From Mycolicibacterium sp. CH28 (GTDB taxonomy: Bacteria; Actinomycetota; Actinomycetes; Mycobacteriales; Mycobacteriaceae): DNA of 64,000 nucleotides. The stretch covers positions 3,064 through 67,063 of the forward strand of contig NZ_SRLQ01000019.1 of the NCBI RefSeq assembly GCF_004745805.1, given 5' to 3'. Positions within the stretch are counted from its first letter, which is position 1, and each line of letters starts with the position of its first letter. The position numbers and the translations under genes are program-made. This document shows, piece by piece, positions 61,153-64,000 of this stretch. The notes beneath the pieces were generated by a model. That model did no database searches and was not told the DNA's origin. It was given only the letters and a program-made list of their open reading frames with translations.

Positions 61153-61317
61153 CTACATCGCGTGCGCGTCGACGATCGGCTGTTGGCGCGCACGCGATGC
61201 CATCCGCTCGCTGAGGTGGATCAGTCGATCCTCATGCCCAGCGGGCATGGTGTAGGCCAACTTTCGCAACTCCACTGCAAACGCTTGTAATTCCTGTCGG
61301 AACGAGACATCACTCAT
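61153..61317 (-). CDS. Small hypothetical protein (54 aa)
   Basis: The 54-residue protein reads MSDVSFRQELQAFAVELRKL and ends in QQPIVDAHAM. Its ATG has GGGAAA upstream, and its stop abuts the SDR stop. Amphipathic helix composition. Family unknown. The ribosome site and clean frame support it. Confidence 0.6.
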   Translation of the reverse strand: MSDVSFRQELQAFAVELRKLAYTMPAGHEDRLIHLSERMASRARQQPIVDAHAM

Positions 61318-61500
61318 CGGGCTTTTCCCGTCGATCGAGTGTGAAACTTCTTCTTACGTGCGGCCGGCTCCCGCTTAGCCCCCCGGGCTCCAGTGTGCCC
61401 CGGCTCACATCTTGTGAAAACTATTCCAAGGCAGTTCTCAGGCCGACAACAGGTGTTGAGCGAATTCGCGGTGACGCTTCAGTGCCACCGGACCGCCGAG
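61318..61500. other. Intergenic region before mgtA
   Basis: This 183-bp gap between the small gene and the mgtA stop has no other gene. It may hold the promoter of the small gene. I see nothing else in it. Confidence 0.5.
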
Positions 61501-62643
61501 CTACGCCGCGCGGCTGCGGCGACGGCGCCGAGCACCCTCGACGCGGACGGCCTCGTAGTGACCCAGCAGTTCGTCGCAGATCGCCGGCCAGGTCCGGCCG
61601 AGCACACTGCGTCGGGCGGCCACCGAGTAGCGCGCCCGCTCGTCGAGCAGATGGTCGACGGACTGCTCCAGCCGCGGCTCGAATTCATCGACCTCTAGGA
61701 GGAGTCCGGTGCGATAGGGCGCGACGAGGTCGCGCGGTCCGCCCGCGTTGGGGGCGATGACCGGCAGGCCGGAGGCCATCGCTTCCTGCACCGCCTGGCA
61801 GAACGTCTCATGCTCACCGGGATGTACGAAGACGTCCATGCTCGCGTAGGCGGCGGCCAGAGATTCGCCGTAGAGCGCACCGGTGAACACCGCCGACGGC
61901 AGCACCGCCCGCAGCTTGTCGCGGTCAACCCCGTCACCGACGATCACCAGTTGCAGATCCTCGCGCCGCGCCAGCACCGCCAGCCGTTCCACATGCTTCT
62001 CCGGCGCGAGCCGCCCGACGAAACCAACGATCGGCTTCCCCTGCGGTGACCACCGCCGGCGCAGTTCAGCGTCACGGGCCGACGGGGCGAAACCGGTGAC
62101 GTCCACCCCACGCGCCCAGTGATGTACTCGCGGAATCCGATGCGCAGCAAGATCTTCCATCGCCGCCGTGGACGGAGCCAGGGTTCGGTCGGCGCGCGAA
62201 TGCAGATGCCGGGTCCATGCCCACGCCGCCCGCGATGCCACGCCGATGCCGTAACTCTCCGCGAACCCGGCGACGTCGGTCTGGAAGACGGCCACCGTAG
62301 GCACGCCGAGGTAGCGTGCGGCGTGCAACCCGCCGTATCCGAGCAGCGCCGGCGAAGCCAGATGGACGACGTGCGGGTCGAAGCCGCGCAGCACCCCCAC
62401 CATTCGCGGTCGCGGCACGCCCAGCGGCAGCGACGTCACCTTCGGGAACATCCGGGACGGCACGCGGTGCACCCGAATGCCATCGTGAACCCGGTCGGCC
62501 GAGGGTTCACCACGCGGGCTGTCCGGAGCGATGACGAGGGCTTCGTGACCGGTGCGGCGAAGATGCTCCAGTACCCGCAGCACCGAGTTGGAGACTCCGT
62601 TGACATTGGGCAGGAAAGATTCGGCGACAATCGCAACGCGCAC
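61501..62643 (-). CDS. mgtA: GDP-mannose-dependent alpha-mannosyltransferase MgtA
   Basis: The 380-residue GT4 enzyme has an N-terminal VAIVAESFLPNVNGVSNSV, GFVGRLAPEKHVERL, and the donor motif EHETFCQAVQEAMASGLPVI. It adds mannose in lipomannan or mannosylated glycolipid synthesis. GTG 62643 (MRVAIVAES) agrees with the M. tuberculosis Rv0557 start. It is divergent from the nitroreductase gene. Confidence 0.93.
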   Translation of the reverse strand: MRVAIVAESFLPNVNGVSNSVLRVLEHLRRTGHEALVIAPDSPRGEPSADRVHDGIRVHRVPSRMFPKVTSLPLGVPRPRMVGVLRGFDPHVVHLASPALLGYGGLHAARYLGVPTVAVFQTDVAGFAESYGIGVASRAAWAWTRHLHSRADRTLAPSTAAMEDLAAHRIPRVHHWARGVDVTGFAPSARDAELRRRWSPQGKPIVGFVGRLAPEKHVERLAVLARREDLQLVIVGDGVDRDKLRAVLPSAVFTGALYGESLAAAYASMDVFVHPGEHETFCQAVQEAMASGLPVIAPNAGGPRDLVAPYRTGLLLEVDEFEPRLEQSVDHLLDERARYSVAARRSVLGRTWPAICDELLGHYEAVRVEGARRRRRSRAA

Positions 62644-62760
62644 GTCTTGAGGGTGGCAGCGGCGCCTGTCAGCGAGGTTGCGCCCAGGCATACGCGACAC
62701 GAAGAGCTGGTGAGACGCCGTTGGGGATTAACCAGCCGGAAATTTTGCGTTGTGGACGGC

Positions 62761-63411
62761 ATGCACACCCTGGGACTGGGCGCCGACGATGTGTTGACCA
62801 CCACCCGCGCGGTTCGCCGACGGCTCGACGTGTCCAGAGCTGTGCCCCGCGAGGTCATCGCCGACTGCGTGCGCATCGCGACCCAGGCTCCCAGCGGTCG
62901 TAACCGCCAGCGCTGGGACTTCGTGATCGTCGACGACCCGGCCCTGCGCGCGAAAGTCGCCGACGTGTGGCGCCGAGGGCTGATCGCCCCGACCAATGTC
63001 GCACCGACGGCGGGTAGCCGTATGCCACTCGCCGGCACCGAATGGAACAAGATCGCGCAGAGCCTCGACCGGCTGGCCAGTGTCATGGACGACGTTCCGG
63101 CGCTGCTGATCGCCGGTGTCCGCGTCGACGGCCGAGACGAGCTGGCGACCATCCGTGGCCAGGCCGGAGCGTGGGGTTCGGTGCTGCCGGCACTCTGGAG
63201 CTTCATGCTCGCCGCCCGCGAGCGTGGCATCGGAACCGCCTGGACGACATGCCATCTCAGCTACGAGAAGGAAATGGCGGAGCTTCTCGGCATCCCCTAC
63301 GACCAGGTCGTGCAGGCCGCACTGACACCGGTCGCCTACACCGTGGGCACCTCGTTTCGCCCAGCACAGCGCGCCGACCCGAGGGGCTTCGTCCACTGGA
63401 ACACCTGGTGA
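62761..63411 (+). CDS. Nitroreductase family protein
   Basis: The 216-residue FMN-binding protein starts MHTLGLGADDVLTTTRAVRR. It has QAPSGRNRQRWDFVIVDD, GSVLPALWSFMLAARERGIGT and a C-terminal TVGTSFRPAQR. It reduces nitro or quinone compounds with NAD(P)H. The stop overlaps the next frame's GTG in a GTGA arrangement. Confidence 0.85.
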   Translation: MHTLGLGADDVLTTTRAVRRRLDVSRAVPREVIADCVRIATQAPSGRNRQRWDFVIVDDPALRAKVADVWRRGLIAPTNVAPTAGSRMPLAGTEWNKIAQSLDRLASVMDDVPALLIAGVRVDGRDELATIRGQAGAWGSVLPALWSFMLAARERGIGTAWTTCHLSYEKEMAELLGIPYDQVVQAALTPVAYTVGTSFRPAQRADPRGFVHWNTW

Positions 63412-63440
63412 GCCGACTTGGCCGCGGGTACCGTGCGAGC

Positions 63441-64000
63441 ATGCGGTACTGGTCGGCGCTCGTGGTGGCCCTGGTGGTGCTGGTCACCGGGTGTAGCCGG
63501 CAGATCGACGGTGCGGCAGAGGTGGATCCGCACGGGCCGGCGACCGCGGTGAGCCAGGACGGCTACGGCGTCCTGACCGGCGACCCCAACGCGCCGGTGC
63601 ACATCGAGGTGTACACCGAGCCGCAGTGCAGTCACTGCGCGGATCTGCAGAAGGACTTCGGCGACCAACTGGCCCGGTACATGAACTTAGGGCAGCTCGC
63701 GGTGACCTACCGGCCGATGACCTTCCTGGACCACCAGCCGGGCGGGTACTCCGAGCGGGTCAGCAACGCACTGTTCCTGGCTGCGGGCCCGGATACCTCG
63801 GCCAAGGCGTTTCAGGCATTCGTCCAAGACCTGTGGAGCCACCAGGATCCCCGCGGCAAGGGGCCCAGCGACCAGGACATCGCCACGATGGCCAAGGAGA
63901 GCGGGGTTGCACCCAGAGCCGTCGATGCGATCGCGTCGGGCAAATCCGCGCTGGATCTGAAAGCCATGGCCGACACCAACTTCGAGTACCTCTACGAGCT
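63441..64000 (+). CDS. DsbA-like lipoprotein, truncated by window end
   Basis: The 186 visible residues start with a signal (MRYWSALVVALVVLVTGCSR) and a lipobox Cys18. A thioredoxin-fold domain has CSHC (Cys63, Cys66), as in Com1/DsbA-type proteins. An upstream in-frame GTG at 63408 overlaps the nitroreductase stop and could start it instead. It is exported and probably oxidises or isomerises disulfides. The C-terminus is outside. Confidence 0.8.
   Translation, partial: MRYWSALVVALVVLVTGCSRQIDGAAEVDPHGPATAVSQDGYGVLTGDPNAPVHIEVYTEPQCSHCADLQKDFGDQLARYMNLGQLAVTYRPMTFLDHQPGGYSERVSNALFLAAGPDTSAKAFQAFVQDLWSHQDPRGKGPSDQDIATMAKESGVAPRAVDAIASGKSALDLKAMADTNFEYLYE

Overview
The window is chromosomal DNA of a mycobacterium, most likely a non-tuberculous Mycobacterium/Mycolicibacterium species. 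The evidence is the high GC content, GTG/TTG starts, and lineage markers: an IniB-type protein, UsfY, two L,D-transpeptidases, a DesA3-type desaturase, a PGRS-type glycine-rich protein, and the menaquinone/mannosyltransferase block yajQ, BVMO, gpsA, htpX, grcC, menJ, menG, mgtA. That block has the gene order I know from M. tuberculosis Rv0566c to Rv0557. I see no insertion sequence, prophage, CRISPR array or rRNA. There is one tRNA (Tyr).

Layout. 0-6 kb: envelope and stress genes (partial IniB-like protein, UsfY, a membrane/cationic-tail protein, tandem L,D-transpeptidases, a NYN/LOTUS RNA-binding protein). 6-13.4 kb: a methyltransferase, a VOC protein, a DEAD-box helicase with a cold-shock protein, two DUF5994 genes that each have a small partner gene, a small basic protein, an alanine-dehydrogenase-like enzyme, and a TetR gene with a clear operator/promoter. 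13.4-18 kb: a transglutaminase-like protein and a translationally coupled glycosyltransferase / alpha-barrel / GH130 operon. 18-27 kb: four GAF-ANTAR regulators, a second small basic protein, an MHS-type transporter, a ferric-reductase-like/NuoF-like electron-transfer operon and an internally deleted acyl-AMP ligase gene. 27-31 kb: a desaturase, a GH16 protein, a cupin, a DMT-type membrane protein and a secreted protein.

31-39 kb holds two large paralogous exported repeat proteins. One carries a PGRS-type domain without a PE domain. Both are driven from duplicated, near-identical promoter/leader sequences. A paralogue of the 1.6 kb membrane/cationic-tail gene follows. 39-49.8 kb is the conserved core with tRNA-Tyr, interrupted by a repeat-rich exported protein at 41.6 kb.

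49.8-59.5 kb is extra DNA lying between menJ and menG. It contains a compact group of redox genes (DUF417/RclC-like, AhpD-like, two CxxC peroxiredoxin-like proteins), two TetR regulators, a membrane protein and a DUF2064 protein. All four of its promoter regions carry the same GTAC-N6-GTAC inverted repeat, so it looks like one local regulon. Next come a gene with a degenerate histidine-kinase helix and a TetR/phytoene-desaturase-like divergent pair with its own TGTCA-N4-TGACA operators. The window ends with menG, an SDR, a small gene, mgtA, a nitroreductase and a truncated DsbA-like lipoprotein.
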